Program-made: the position numbers and the translations under genes
Shown here: positions 9,661-21,423 of the stretch, one piece after another
Numbering within the stretch: position 1 is the stretch's first letter
How the letters are laid out: every line of letters begins with the position of its first letter
The notes under the pieces: generated by a model
Database searches by the model: none
Seen by the model: only the letters and a program-made list of their open reading frames with translations
Told to the model about the DNA's origin: nothing
Source of the DNA: Ophioderma brevispina
Lineage: Eukaryota > Echinodermata > Ophiuroidea > Amphilepidida > Ophiodermatidae
Assembly: GCA_023653785.1 (NCBI GenBank)
Contig: JAMKCH010035091.1
Coordinates: 1 to 64,000 of the forward strand
Direction of reading: 5' to 3'
DNA length: 64,000 nucleotides

Positions 9661-12442
9661 CTGATTAAAGGTTGATAGATATATATATATGACATATGCA
9701 TTGCTGCTCTGACCTCAATGTATTTCATAAAAGCTAGTGGATGCACTACTGCAGCTGGAATTTTTTGTCGGTTGGTAGCCACAATTCTTAAAAAAAAGCA
9801 ATTTTTATATACAATATATCTTAGAACTTTAGAAACTGTTACCTCATTCTTCCTCATATGCCGATAATCCTCTTCTGCAGAAAAGGCAGTGTTTAAATAT
9901 GTGTTAGTCAATGGAAAAGTGAAAAAAGGTTGGCCAGTTGGAATCACCGGGGCGGCCACCAGGGTAAATAATAATCTGGAGGGGCAAAACATGGCAGTTT
10001 AACTCTCTCCGTGCTGGGAAATTGTGTATGTATAACTACCAAAGTCCGTTGACATTTGAGACGGTTGCACTTGTATTTGCAGGGTTCATTGGGAACATCT
10101 AAAAAAAAAAAAAACAAGGACTAGAGCTAGTTTGGACTCATCAAGGCATTTTAGGCTGACTTTGGAAATGCCATGAAAATAAATAATGGAAATGTTTGTT
10201 GTAACCAAAAAAAAAATGGACAACAATTAATGCATGTGTCATGTGCACTCGACATCCGCAGAAAGACAATTAACTCTTATAGGTAAAAACACCAATTTTT
10301 ATGCAATTTATTGCTTAAACCCTTGTTTTTCCTAAATTTTGAAAATCTCAGGGGGGCGACCCCCCTGCCACCATCCCACTGGCACTGCCCCTGGTGCATC
10401 ATTGTTGGCTGTTGTGCAGAGCTCTGGCAGCTAGCTGTGCAAAGTGTAGCTAAGTATTAGATATTGTCAACTGTATAATCTCGCCATACTGCTGAAACTG
10501 CCACTCCTACTCATAGCAGCAGCTAGCAGCTGTAGGCCTACATCACTGTCAGACATTTTACAGAAATGACTGTTTTTTCCTCATCTAATTTTAAAAGTAA
10601 ATTGACTATAATGAAGCATTTTTCCCTCCCTTGTGGGAATTGAAGGGCCGGATTGTGAGACCTCTGCCAGTAATACCAGGATTACCCCTGATTCTGGGGG
10701 TCAGTGTGAGCTTATAATCTTTGCCTAAATTAAGATTTAGGAAATTGGTGGAAGTCAGAGCACTTTTCATAGCTTTAGAGTGCGAGTTTCAGTTTTGTTT
10801 TGATTTTGGAAGTTGTAAATGGCAGTAGTCTTTACCGGCTAGTACTGAAGTATAACAACAGGCTATTCGCTGTGAGAAATTAATGAAGTGAAGAAAGGTA
10901 TATGATGCTTATCACTGGATAGAAACTACAATACTTGTTTTGGAATGTTGATATTTTGGAAACCTCACGTAATTGAACCCAAGTCCCATCCTGGTTATTG
11001 ATCATTGACAGGAAGTGAGTATGTTTGGCAGTCCATACTCTAAAGCAATCAGAGTTAAACCCCTTTTGGTCTCTTCTCTATTCTCTATATGGAATTCTCA
11101 GTCATTCAAAATTGTTCCTAAAAGGTTTGTTGGGCTCTTAATTGTGGTTTCAAAGAAATTTCGGTTGTTACAAAAACAGTTGGTTTCTTTGAAGGATCAT
11201 CTAGGGTAGATATATTGAAGAAACCTTTCAGAATAGTGAAAAGCTTTTATGGTCCAATGAGTTCTTGGGCCACAAAAATGATTGGTTGAAATGGTTTGAT
11301 ATAGATTAAAAGAAGGTTAAAAGTGTTACCTATATGTTATTTAAAGATTGGTATATTTTTTGTTACTGTCAAATGGACATTTTGTCAATTTTAAAAAAAT
11401 CTGAAAGACATGGACAATGTTAACAAGATTACACCTTCAGCCCCGTGCAAAAATGGTTAATAACATTCAAATATGTCAAGATTTTGGACTGATTTTAAAA
11501 TCTGTAAATTAGCATAATTATTGGGAGTATCAGAATGATCCAGATGCCAAGAAACACGTAAATATATAGATAGAGAACATCACATTTTCTAATGATTTGT
11601 GCGTTTCTGCCATTATTTAATGAAAAGTATAATTGTTGCTCTGTCTAGGGTACATTTTATGCTTCAAAAAATTTGTGATAATGTTTAAGTCAAAATGAGT
11701 CTGTAAATTATGTATTTTACCATTCAGTCATTAAGTTTACAGTGTAGTGTAGGTGTGTCTATGATGAGAATTTGAGTGTGCACAGTTAAACTACTCTGTT
11801 GCATTGTGTGTTTTTTTACTATCCCAAGCTTAACAAAGTGTAACGTTTGTTCAGTTTAAGATGTAGCTGTTATGGGAGAGATGAATAGAGAGCAACTGAG
11901 TGGAATAGACACTGCAAATTCCCGAAATATTTCAGTTGTCTAAAAAAATGGTAAAATGTGTCACCTCAAATGAAACATTTTGACATTGAAGCATGGTGTT
12001 GCCTTTTTAATGTGTGTTTTCATTAGTTTAACAGACTAATCACTCACCGAACGTTGATCAATGATGGGACAACAGATTTTTATATGCCAGAACCAATGGA
12101 CGTAAACCAAACATATTGGGGGCCATCATGTATTTTTTGCATGCAAAAGCCACTGGATACATTCCCCATGTCCTTCCTGCATAATCTCTGAACTTTTTGC
12201 TGTGGACTTTCACAAGTGTGCAAGTATGGTGAAGCAAGTACCATGGAATTGGTTCATGATCGCCAAATTGTTAACATTAATTATGCATCGACTTAGTATT
12301 GGTTTCCTGCGTGGACATCGTCCTTAGTACCAGCAAGTGGGTGCTGGCGATCAGTCTCAACCTTGATGAAGGTTCCTTCAAGATGACATCATAGGTAATG
12401 TTAGCATGGTGTAGTAGTAATTCCATTCAACCAAATGTAGTA
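9661..12442. other. Long non-coding stretch without recognised features
   Basis: About 2.8 kb. A minus-strand frame of about 130 codons (9992 to 9600) starts in unique DNA and runs into the satellite; it has no recognisable domain. A G/C-rich word near 10348-10395 (CGACCCCCCTGCCACC, then CACTGGCACTGCCCCTGG) is of the common G-run edge type. Nothing else supported. Confidence 0.4.
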
Positions 12443-12806
12443 TTAAGCCTAAAAAAGAAAATTATTTGATTGGCGTACTAGAAAAAAAAAATAGGGTAAG
12501 GTAGGCGGATTTTATTTTTTTTTTTTTTTTTTTTTTTGCAAATTACCAGAACACAAAATATATGACACACTACAAAAAAATAGCACATCGTCACTTGTTC
12601 TGTAAACACATCTTTTATTTGTCATTTGATTGTCCTGCAATCCTTTTAGTACCGAAGTATGACATCATAATTCCTGTTTGCATTTCGCGTTGTCATGACC
12701 ATATATACTTTTTTGTTTGCACACAAAAAAATAAAAATATTTAGGGTCAGCAGTAAAATAGGGTCGGTCGGTTACGCCAATCAAACAATTTTTTTTTGTT
12801 AGGCTA
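12443..12806. mobile_element. Inverted-repeat element family G, copy 1
   Basis: The left end TTAAGCCTAAAAAAG... ATTATTTGATTGGCGTAC and the right end (ACGCCAATCAAACAATT... GGCTAA) are inverted copies about 36 bp long. Inside each end is an AATAGGGT-AGG...GCGGAT-like word next to T runs. A second copy is at 30561-30880. The middle is AT-rich and non-coding. Confidence 0.7.
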
Positions 12807-13239
12807 AGTTGAATGACATTGACTAGAGTTCCATGTTTAATGACGGTTGTGTCTTTTGATCCGTACATACCATATTCACGTTTAAGTTGTCATTAAATTA
12901 TGGGTAAAATTTGGTATTTGGTTGTCTCAAGGAAGTTTGTCTCAACAACCTTGACATTATGACACTATTCTGGGTAATTCCATTCAAAATAAAATAAATT
13001 CATAGACAAGTGGGGTTCATGAATGCAGGTGTATTTTGGCAATTTCAGCTCCATGTGTTCAAACGCAAAGCTTTGATTTTGTTTCAGATTTGGTGAACTG
13101 CCTCATAAAGTTTGCCATGCCTGACCATGCTGACATCGGTCACAAGTTTAGACAAATACTAGCTATGAAACGAAATACTATTTGTTTGTATGAGGGGCCA
13201 CTTACAATAGAACAGAAAATATTATTCATAGATGTATCT
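12807..13239. other. No firm gene; weak exon candidate 13082-13220
   Basis: An open plus-strand frame crosses an acceptor-like GATTTTGTTTCAG (ending about 13086) and encodes DLVNCLIKFAMPDHADIGHK and further, but no good donor follows and no family is recognised. Treated as unproven. Confidence 0.25.
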
Positions 13240-13259
13240 TTTCCGGAAATTTCTGGAAT
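13240..13259. promoter_or_regulatory. Four-unit perfect heat-shock-element match
   Basis: The 20 bp parse exactly as four alternating pentamers, tTTCc gGAAa tTTCt gGAAt, the consensus of HSF trimer sites, with a partial fifth unit after it. No recognised gene starts nearby, so function is unknown. The neighbouring CCGG-rich palindromic text could equally be a decayed element core, so this may be coincidental. Confidence 0.4.
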
Positions 13260-13904
13260 TCCGGGTTTTTTGCCATAATAAAAACAATTCCGGAAATGTA
13301 AATTTTTCAATTTTCTTCTGAGATCAAATTGTTAATAATAACAAGGTTAGATCTGCATCAAAACCAAGTTTTAAGTACCAATTTTATTTTTTGGAGAATG
13401 GAGCTTTACCTTAAAATCTCATACAAAATACATCCGTTGGTCTTCCGCGGATGATACGCTAAAATTTTGACCTTACTGTCGGGTCAAATTTTTGGATCTT
13501 TCAGGAAATGGGACTGCAATGCTCCTACCTCCATTACATATCTGATTATGGACATATAAATTTTATGAACCTTATCATTACTACAAATTTTGCAAAAAAA
13601 AAGTTTTCATATTGTTACGCTGCATTGGAGTGGGGGTCATGGAGTGGCAGGGAAACTAGAACAAGCTTATATACGATAAAGTGAAATTCCCACCCATTCA
13701 GCACTAAGAACTGTAGTAACGTGCTATGCATATATACTACTGCCAACCTCCAACAAATCTGTATTTTCCCAAGCTTTCTCCCCTCCCATTTGAGACTCTG
13801 ATTTTCCTATTTTTGGCAATCTAACAATTTATGTGATTAAGGTGTGGGTTAATCCAGGTCAGTAGTGGTGCTAGTTATAATTTTTACCCGCCTCACATTC
13901 TCAG
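13260..13904. other. No feature recognised
   Basis: AT-rich sequence with a second TTCCGGAAATG word at about 13290. No exon, RNA gene or terminal repeats supported. Confidence 0.4.
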
Positions 13905-14225
13905 ATTTAAAGCAGCTAATCAGCACATTTTTTTTGACGAGTGCCCCCCAGATTTCCGGATATTTTGAATTTTCGCACAGTTTGCATTGGTAATTGACTG
14001 TAAACAAGACCTGTTGAATGGTATAGCTCAAAAATCTCTGTCGAAAAAGAAAGGACTTTATAATAGAATTATGAGCTTAATAATACGGAGTCTCCGATAA
14101 TAATTCAAAACAGCTACTGGAAACGACCTTCCATGTGGAATAGCCGGAAGCAATTTGTGCCAATGTACGTGTCTACGCTCATCCATTATTTGTTCGTCTT
14201 TATGGCAATTCAAGTTAGAGGTCAT
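13905..14225 (-). mobile_element. Family F element, copy truncated at one end
   Basis: Reverse-complement relative of 41770-42339. From the left come the terminal block (CAGCACATTTT, GACGAGTGCCCCCCA), GCATTGGTAATTGACTG, a central CGGAGTCTCCGATAAT where the 42-kb copy has CGGGGATCCCGATAAT, then GGAAACGACCTTCCA and CTCATCCATTATTTGTTC. The homologous text stops near 14225, so one terminus is missing. Non-coding. Confidence 0.65.
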
Positions 14226-14379
14226 TTTTGTGATGGTTGGTACTATTTCTTCATGGCCGGACATCAATTTGGTGTTCCAGCTCCGCCATTAAATTACACT
14301 CAGGATCCAATTCTAATAACACAATCGCCTCTTTTATGACAATGACAAATAAAATTTAAAGTAATGACGGTACAGCGGG

Positions 14380-14660
14380 AGTCGGGCGCCGTATAGATCT
14401 GGCTTTGTGGGCGCCCAGCGGTCGCAGGATAGAGCGCCGGGCGCTGTGGTCTATAAAATGCATTTTTTAACGATAGGGCGCCCTGTAGATCTCTAAGATG
14501 ATTGTACAGGGCGTCTAGTCTTTGTGGGCTCCCAGTGGTCGCAGTATGCACCCTCTTGTCTTCAGAATTTCGAACCGACCGGAAAAAAAATGAAAACCGG
14601 CGAGGGAGCGAACCGGAAAACTGGGCGCCCCCTCTATTGAAAAATCCTGGATCCGCCCTG
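14380..14660. repeat. GC-rich repeat with internally duplicated words
   Basis: GTAGATCT or ATAGATCT beside GGGCGCC, and CTTTGTGGGC(G/T)CCCAG(C/T)GGTCGCAG, each occur twice about 125 bp apart. Ends near AATCCTGGATCCGCCCTG, a word also seen at 25080-25100. Distinctly GC-rich against its flanks. Likely part of a mobile element; type unknown. Confidence 0.5.
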
Positions 14661-15351
14661 CCTTCCAAGTAACCAATCCCAAATATGCTAGATGCTGATA
14701 TGGGGCAGGAGTGCCCAGGGGTTGAACTAAACTCCGTAAAATGGTTTAGCTGTAGATGATTTGGAGATCCTTGATCTTAATAAGCCTGTGTATAAAGGTA
14801 TATAAACTCTAGATTTTATCAAGTTTTTTTTATTTTTCTGGCTTTTGGTCTAAGGTAAGGGTGGTGACATTAAAAGGTATAATTTCTTTCACTTCCAAAA
14901 CAAAATAATATAATTGTCATTTAAGGATGTGTCTGAAATCCAATTGCTATAGCTTATGGCAAAATGAACATTCTTAACAATTTAAGGTTGCAGTATCAGT
15001 ATCCACTGAGATTACTTGACTTATATAGGAAGGGACTCATGAACTTGACTCTGCTTCCAAAATCTGCATAGCAATACCCTCTAAGCAATTACAATTTAAT
15101 ATAATAAATTGATAGTAAATAAAAACTCTTAATCTTTCATTACAAAAAGGCTGCAGAAAAAAATTGTTTGATTACAGGTTAAATCTAGGTACAGGACATG
15201 ACCAATGAGCAATGGTGGGTGAGGCGATATATATTTTGATTTTACAATTGGTGATTCATATAAGTGTGGGACTTATTCCCATGTTCTTTGTGCTACAACC
15301 CCCAGAGGAGGTAGAATTTTGCTATTACTAATTTTTAATTCTATTGAACTT
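14661..15351. other. No feature recognised
   Basis: AT-rich, no supported exon, RNA gene or paired ends. Confidence 0.4.
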
Positions 15352-15705
15352 TTAAAGGTGCAACGAGAAATTTCAAGTCATTCATATGTTCTGTGATATG
15401 TAGTGATTTCAATCGATTAGACACTCATAGATTCCCTACCCTTTATTTGTCTACAGAAATAACTTAAAATGAAGACAAAAGGTGATTTGGATATATGTTA
15501 TATTTCAATAGAAAACATAGGCTGAATTTCGTATTTGCTCCTATAGGAAATTAGAAATTTCACAATTTTTGTACCAAAGAAACAGTTCTCAGCTTAATCC
15601 TTTGAGGTGGGGATATTTTGGGGGAGCTTTACACCTGTGCAAATATCAGAATTTTCATATTTTTTGGGGACACCTGTTATTTGAAATCTCTTGTTGCACC
15701 TTTAA
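15352..15705 (+). mobile_element. TTAA MITE family C, copy 1
   Basis: Starts TTAAAGGTGCAACGAGAAAT and ends with the inverted form, about 27 bp matching with two or three differences, closing on TTAA. 354 bp. A diverged second copy at 42364-42728 shares internal text such as AAAACATAGGCTGA, TTTTTGTACCAAA and CAGCTTAATCCTTT. Non-coding. Unlike families B, D and E it has no central CTGTCCGT palindrome that I can see. Confidence 0.8.
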
Positions 15706-16199
15706 TCCAAATTAGGAAAATTGTATCCTCTTTTTGGAAGGTTCATTTTTTCCAGAACTTCAATTAGAGCAATAGAAGGACAGTTTGCTTGATGAATGCC
15801 ATTTGTTTTTCTTAAATTACAAATTTTTGTTATGCGATGTTGATCTCCATTTCAAAATACAACCTGTATAAGATGTGAACAATTGTTTCATAAATGGAGG
15901 ACTTTGTAATAAACATTGTGCTCACAACTTTGTTGTTATGTTGTTACTATAGAGTGGTCTATGTGATTGGGGGACACTCAGTACAATGGGTAGGTATAAT
16001 GGCATACCTAAGATTTTGAAGTTGGGAGTGGGAGACTTTCATTTGCAATCATTTTCAGCCTGCTTCGCTTGCCAGTAGACCCTATTTTCTTCACTCTCAC
16101 TTAAATAACTCAAAGAACCATAATTATGTTAAAGTATAGGTGAATGACTATGGGTGGCTTTTGCACATGCTACATTGCTTAAAGTAACCAGGACTGCTT
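15706..16199. other. No feature recognised
   Basis: No gene or repeat boundary supported in this stretch. Confidence 0.4.
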
Positions 16200-16343
16200 T
16201 TCACAGTATCATCGGTATTATTGCCATAGCACAAAACCGCAATATTGGGATCAACTCAAATTTTGTAAATAAGCCTTTCTCAAGGATATATAGTGAACAA
16301 TTAATAAAACAGAATGTGCTGGAATCAAAAAATGCACCTTTAA
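16200..16343 (-). mobile_element. TTAA MITE family B, half copy
   Basis: Matches one half of the family B copy at 20565-20895, same orientation: CATAGCACAAAACCGCAA, GGGATCAACTCAAATTTTG, AATAAGC, and the terminal TGCACCTTTAA ending at 16343. The other half and central palindrome are missing. Confidence 0.65.
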
Positions 16344-16954
16344 TACGAGAACCCGAAGTAAAATATTGATAGACTTGAAGAAAATGAAAATAGCATTATG
16401 TTCAATGCTTTGCTGCAGGGATTAAACATATACCAATAATTGAATTATGCCATTATTCTTCCACAAGTTTACACCCAGGTCAGGTATGAAGCAGCTTAAA
16501 AATTTTAGTAAAACCTGGCATCGACCCAATTTGCATTGCAAACGTAGACGTGAAATTTATGTAACATTCCGAGGGACTTTTTTTGTAGCACTTCACATAT
16601 CACATGAATAATAATAATAACAATGAAAAGACCCCTTTTACTCATTGGGTTTGTCGGCTAGCCAGTCAACAAGCTTAGCCTGGGGCTCTACTCTTGCATG
16701 CACATGCTTACTTCTCAGTACTTCCTCAGTTCAACCTTATTCCCTGGTTTAATCACTTCCTGGTGGTGGGTTTGGCTGAGAAGATGTAATGCAAGCTATA
16801 AAAAGTTTTGATGTCACTCGGCTCAAAGTTAGAGCCCGGATAGAATCTCTTTTGTAATCTTCGGAGCTTTGGTGAAAGTGTTGCCTGGATTTTGTTGTTG
16901 ATATTGATTTGGATCATAGAAGTTGTGCCAGTGATTTGGGTGAGATATCTTAAA
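16344..16954. other. No gene recognised
   Basis: Ordinary AT-rich sequence leading into the pyrimidine array. No supported exon with both splice sites and no paired ends. Confidence 0.4.
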
Positions 16955-17410
16955 TTGCTTATTTCTCTTTCTCTCAGAAGCTTATTTCTCTTTCTCTCAG
17001 AATGTTTATTCTCTTTCTCTCAGAATGTTTATTCTCTTTCTCTCAGAATGCTTATTTCTCTTTCTCTCAGAATGCTTATTTCTCTCTCAGAATGCTTATT
17101 TCTCTTTCTCTCAGAATGCTTATTTCTCTCAGAATGCTTATTTCTCTCTCAGAATGCTTATTTCTCTTTCTCTCAGAATGCTTCTCTTTCTCTCAGAATG
17201 CTTATTTCTCTTTCTCTCAGAATGCTTATTTCTCTCTCAGAATGCTTATTTCTCTTTCTCTCATAATACTTATTTCTTTTTCTCTCAGAATGCTTATTTC
17301 TCTTTTTCTCAGAATGCTTATATCTCTTTCTCTTGAATACTCATTTCTCTTTCTCTTGGAATGTTTTTTTTTTCTGTTTCTCTCAGAATGCTTCTCTTTC
17401 TCTCAGCTTT
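16955..17410 (+). repeat. 24-bp pyrimidine minisatellite, CTCTTTCTCTCAG|AATGC
   Basis: About 18 units of 24 bp (TTATTTCTCTTTCTCTCAGA plus ATGC) with 18-, 20- and 23-bp variants. Each carries a pyrimidine run ending in CAG followed by AATG, the shape of a 3' splice acceptor. All three plus frames stay open for 100-138 codons because the unit has no stop codon, giving Leu/Ser/Phe-rich MLISLSLR-type repeats. I do not regard these as proteins: variants shift frame, there is no flanking coding signal and the translation is simply the repeat. The purine-rich complement could favour triplex or slipped structures. Confidence 0.9.
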
Positions 17411-17690
17411 CTTTTTAAGTCACCATCATCCAAATTAAAGTGATGATTTATGTGATTCACAGGATGCCACAGCCATCTTGCCATTGTTGTGCTCAAATTT
17501 TCTTTAACTCCATAAATCCTACCTGCTGATTGGTCACAATGAAACTTTTATGATATTTTGAGCCAATCAGCAATATGGTATGATTGGTGGTAGGGCTGAA
17601 GTGAGCTTAAATATTTAGAAGCTGCATTTCCATTGGTTATTATGATGTATATAAATAGTCGATCAGAAATGCTGTTTGAAAGGTGGGTAG
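17411..17690. other. No feature recognised
   Basis: CCAATCAGCA/GATTGGT words occur on both strands (17525-17640), a loose inverted arrangement without clear ends. Confidence 0.35.
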
Positions 17691-18013
17691 TGCTATACTA
17701 CTAAACAATGAGATCTGTCCGTCTTTCTGTGTGCGAGTCTGTCCGGCTATTCATTTCGTTATACTTTAACTGTTGACTTATGGGGCTGATATTTGGCATG
17801 AAGGTAGGGGAGGACAGTCTGACCTTTATATGCAGGGTTTTGGAGTGACCCAAAAGGTCAAAGGTCATCTAGAGATCCATTTACGCAGAAACGCTCTATG
17901 ACCACCAAATTTGATCAAAAAGAACACTGACCCCAGCACAGAACAAATCTGAGGTCAAAGGTCACACATATAGGTCAGGTCAAAGGTCACACACGGGGGG
18001 GCAATGCACTAGT
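17691..18013 (+). mobile_element. Helitron-like non-autonomous element carrying DR1 sites
   Basis: Begins TGCTATACTACTAAAC and ends GGGGGGGCAATGCACTAGT. The CTAGT end and the ATACTACTA-type start resemble Helitron termini, which have no inverted repeats or target duplication. The inside has CTGTCCG twice and three perfect AGGTCAAAGGTCA copies (17855, 17952, 17977). No clear hairpin precedes the CTAGT, so the class call is tentative. No Rep/helicase is encoded. Confidence 0.45.
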
Positions 18014-18019
18014 ATATTT

Positions 18020-18177
18020 ATTACAAAGTTTTGATTTTCTATTTGACAGACATCTATTTGAGCTTAGCTGTTTCACACATCCCACAATTATTGTGTGAAC
18101 AAGCATTATGTACATGCAAACATGATTTGTTAGAAATTGAGGTACCATCCTTGGGAAATCTCTGAGTCAGCCTTTAA
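18020..18177 (-). mobile_element. TTAA MITE family A, half copy
   Basis: One half of family A in the same orientation as the 24475-24839 copy: ACAAAG-TTTTGATTTTC, TTTGAGCTTAG-TGTTTCACA, CAAGCATTATGTACATGCAA and the terminal AAATCTCTGAGTCAGCCTTT closing on TTAA at 18174-18177. It abuts the Helitron-like element, which may have removed the other half. Confidence 0.7.
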
Positions 18178-18312
18178 AGATATATGGTGGGGCAGAAGAG
18201 GATGGAGGGGATTAGACTATCATGCAGTTTAGATACAATCCTCTGTGTTAATCATGTAATTTATACACCAAGAACCATTATGGCTTGAGAGACAAGATCC
18301 ACAAGAATTCTC

Positions 18313-18676
18313 TTAAAGAGACATGAGATTTCCAGAAAGAAGCGCCCCCAATTTTTCTCGAACCTAGGTTGTTTTACATATTGGAATGCTTACCAATGTA
18401 TTAGATCACACCTGAAATGAATAAGCCGAATACGCTGTCTTTATGAAATAAGATGATGATTTAGTAGTTTCTGTCGTGCATGACAGAAAGTCAAAGCATG
18501 GTTTTCTATGGGGAACGATTACGATAGCAGGCAAGTTCAAAACAAGGCTTGCGGTTTTCTTTTGCACCTGTTTGTCCAATAAACCTTCTAAATGTTCTCG
18601 GTAGGTGGTCTACAACGGATCCAGTAAAATTTGAGAGAAATTCATATCCTAAAAAAATCTCCTCCTGTCACTTTAA
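18313..18676 (+). mobile_element. TTAA MITE family D
   Basis: Bounded by TTAA at 18313 and 18673. Left end TTAAAGAGACATGAGATTT; right end inverted reads TTAAAGTGACAGGAGGAGAT. The centre is TTTCTGTC, 6 bp, GACAGAAA (18468-18489), related to the centres of families B and E. The subterminal AGCGCCCCCAATTTTTCTC at 18341 recalls families A and F. 364 bp, one copy here, non-coding. Confidence 0.65.
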
Positions 18677-19885
18677 ATCATCACAACACCTTGCCTGCAG
18701 ATTAACAAGCATGCCTCATTTCCTCAAAATTTATTGAGACATCTTTGAGAGGCTTATGTTGATTGTCAATACAGCGCATAGGACATTACATTAAAATGTC
18801 CTAAGAGGAGTACTTACACAGGGCCTACAAGCTCCTATGAGGGTGATTGACAAACAACTTCATGTTCACAAAATCTGATGATCAACTAAACTTCCAGTTA
18901 CAGATCTGTATAAATGCTGCGTTTCCTTAGAATTTCAGATGTCAGTATATCAAGACCAATAAGATAAGTCTTTAAGGTTCATTGGTAGGTGGCCTAAGAC
19001 TTAAAAAAATCATGTTACCCTTTGCAATTGACAACATTTTTTAAAATTCCAGAAAGTTTTTTTTACTGTACAAAAGAATATCAAGCTAGTTTTCTATTTT
19101 TTCTAAATTTGTTTTTCTTTGCAAATACTCTTAATACTATAATGCCAAATTTGGACTCTTTGCCACTTCTGAACGCTTTGAAATAGTAATAGTTCTTAAA
19201 ATGACTGAGATGCCCCCTGGCAAGGTAGGTCAAAGGTCATTTGGTATCTAATACACAATTGCAGTCTGCTAGTCGAAATGCAAGTTTTTATTTGCTATAT
19301 TGTTTCCCTCTTAAGGGCAAATAATCAAATTTTCCCTCCTAAATCTTAAGATTCAACACAAATAAGTCCGTCATCGACACACATTCTCGTTTGGTAAAGG
19401 ATTTCTAGTTTCCCCTTGGATTTTAAGAAAACTTTCATAAGGCTAATTTGTCCCTTCACTTCCCTCCAGTAGGCCGGATAGTGGTCACCCCCAGTATGTG
19501 ATCACTTAAGTGAGGAACTGCCTATGATGCACATCGACTAATGAACTGGAAGTCATGTTTTATTTGAGTTAATGATATTTGTGGTTATTGGATATGTGCG
19601 GGTTCACAAGTATTGCACATTTAATTTCTTGAAATTCAATCGCTGACGTCAACTTCAAATACTGTGAGATAGGACACAGATTATGGCCTTTTATGGTTCC
19701 ACTTTGATTGTTTATTTCAATTGCTAGGCAGCCAAACACTAACCTGATGTTAAGATGCCAACCAGAAAAATGACAACATGGTATGGGACATATTGGTTAA
19801 CAACCCGACTTCTTTGATGAAACTACTGTATAGTACAGTGTTACATTGAACTGAAGCTTAACGTCCACTCCAAGGAATGAGGCAT
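18677..19885. other. Non-coding; one perfect DR1 at 19227-19239
   Basis: No gene supported. AGGTCAAAGGTCA occurs at 19227-19239 outside any repeat that I could define; it is the consensus DR1 site of RXR/HNF4-type nuclear receptors. Occupancy cannot be judged. Confidence 0.4.
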
Positions 19886-20105
19886 TTTCGTGGTATTAAC
19901 TCCCTTTGTTAGTGAAGGTTCCTGGTTCAGGTCCCCTGTATGGTCACTTGCTGAAATTTACTTGAGTACTAAATTCTGGATTTAATTGGTAAAAGTTATT
20001 GATTAAAACCTCCCTGTGGTTCAATTAGACTGAGAAAGACATGATAATATCCATCCTTCGAGGGATGTTTTAATCTGTTGGTCCCATGTACACAGTCATA
20101 CCTAG
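19886..20105 (+). mobile_element. SINE-like repeat S2, copy 1 (decayed)
   Basis: Aligns with 51241-51475 and 54125-54335: GTTCAGGTCCCCTG (B-box-like), CACTTGCTG, GAGTACTAAATTCTG, then ATATCCATCC...GGGATGTTTTAA and TGTTGGTCCCATGTACACA. A clear A box is not seen. The order of shared blocks in three places shows a dispersed family; the tRNA origin is inferred from the B-box-like word. Confidence 0.5.
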
Positions 20106-20564
20106 CCTGTACTTGTATCACAGTCGGTTTTGGGAAGAGTATGTTGGTAACCCCAGAGGTTAATCACTTTTGGGTCATACTGTAACACTTGGTTCTTTCA
20201 ATTGTAAAAAATAAAATAAACACATGAGACCACAAAGAGCAGAAAACTTAATTTTTTAATAATAACTCTTATGCCAGGTATCTCATAGCAGAACTCCAAC
20301 CTTAATGTCACGTTTAATTTTCATTGCGGAAAACTCTCAGAGGACATTTCAAGCCAAGAGTGAAATCTATACTGAATGTAGCAACAGAAGAAAAACTAAA
20401 GAGTGTCTTAACTCTTAGAATATTCTTTCACAAAGAGTGGAAATGCAAAGTTAAAGAGTATTTCCACCCGTATTTCATCTCAATGTGTGAGTGAAATTGT
20501 TAAGGGGAAAAATGGCAGTGCTAAAAATAAAATTCCCAACAGTGACTAAATTAAGTTTGTATCC
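20106..20564. other. No feature recognised
   Basis: No exon or RNA gene supported. Confidence 0.4.
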
Positions 20565-20895
20565 TTACAGGTGGCATTTCGTATCACAGCTCGCCCCCCA
20601 ACTTACCTCAAAAAAGGTGAGATTTTTATATCATCTGAACTGTCGGGCTAAGTATTGTATGTGTGTCCCCTCGACGTGCAAATATTCAATTGTCCTCTGG
20701 CAAGAAATTCGCTCTTTTGTATTTCCTGTCCGTAAACGACAGAAATTACTCACCTTGTCTCTGGGAGCTTGTAACGAACATTTGCTCATAACACCAAAAC
20801 GCAAGATCGGAATCAACTGAATTTTGGGATAAGCTTTTTTATCTAGCGAAACATGAAAAAAGCAGAAGGTGGTAGAATCATGCATGCACCTTTAA
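20565..20895 (-). mobile_element. TTAA MITE family B, copy 2
   Basis: Reverse-complement alignment with 33202-33546 through nearly the whole length: GGCATTTCGT-ATC, CCCCCAACTTACCT, TTTTATATCATCTGAACTGT, GAAATTCGC, the central TTCCTGTCCGTAAACGACAG, and the terminal TGCACCTTTAA. The left terminus is decayed (TTACAGG instead of TTAAAGG). About 330 bp. An open frame runs through it but has no protein meaning. Confidence 0.75.
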
Positions 20896-21423
20896 TAGCT
20901 TAATCAGTCTTTACTTATTAGGTTATTTATAGTATTGGGCCCTGTATTTGTTTCAAAATACATAAGCTTATTTGATACTTTTTTACAATGTAATGGGTTC
21001 ATCAAATCACTAATAGTGCTTTCAAATCAAATGTGGCAGGATGTTCAACTAACATAACATGTAGCAATTTGTAGCATTTTTACTTCATAGTGACATATAG
21101 ACTTCTCTATAAGACCAGATTTCACCTTAAATATTTGCAATTCAATTGATATTGAGGTACCAATGTTTACCTGGTTACTCAAATCATGACGCAGTGAAAA
21201 CATCTATAGCAACCCCTGATAAGGCATGATGATGTGGACAGCGGCAACTGCACTTCCAGGACGTGTATCTCAATTACTGTATTATGACTTATCTATATTA
21301 TAAGTAGTGTGAATATCACAAATGTGTAGGCGAGAAGGTGTTATGTGGAAGCTAGGGTACCCAATTTATGTTTGGGTATGGACTTTTGACTTGATCAGAT
21401 GTAAGATGATTTATGTGTGGTTA
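20896..21423. other. No feature recognised
   Basis: AT-rich non-coding stretch. No splice-supported exon. Confidence 0.4.

Noticed and set aside
14300..14668. 122-codon minus-strand frame
   Set aside because: Runs through a GC-rich repeat with internal duplications; GC-rich DNA has fewer stops by chance and no domain is visible.
16892..17418. Three overlapping plus-strand frames of 103-138 codons, Leu/Ser/Phe-rich
   Set aside because: They are the same pyrimidine minisatellite read in three phases; unit-length variants shift frame and no flanking coding sequence exists.
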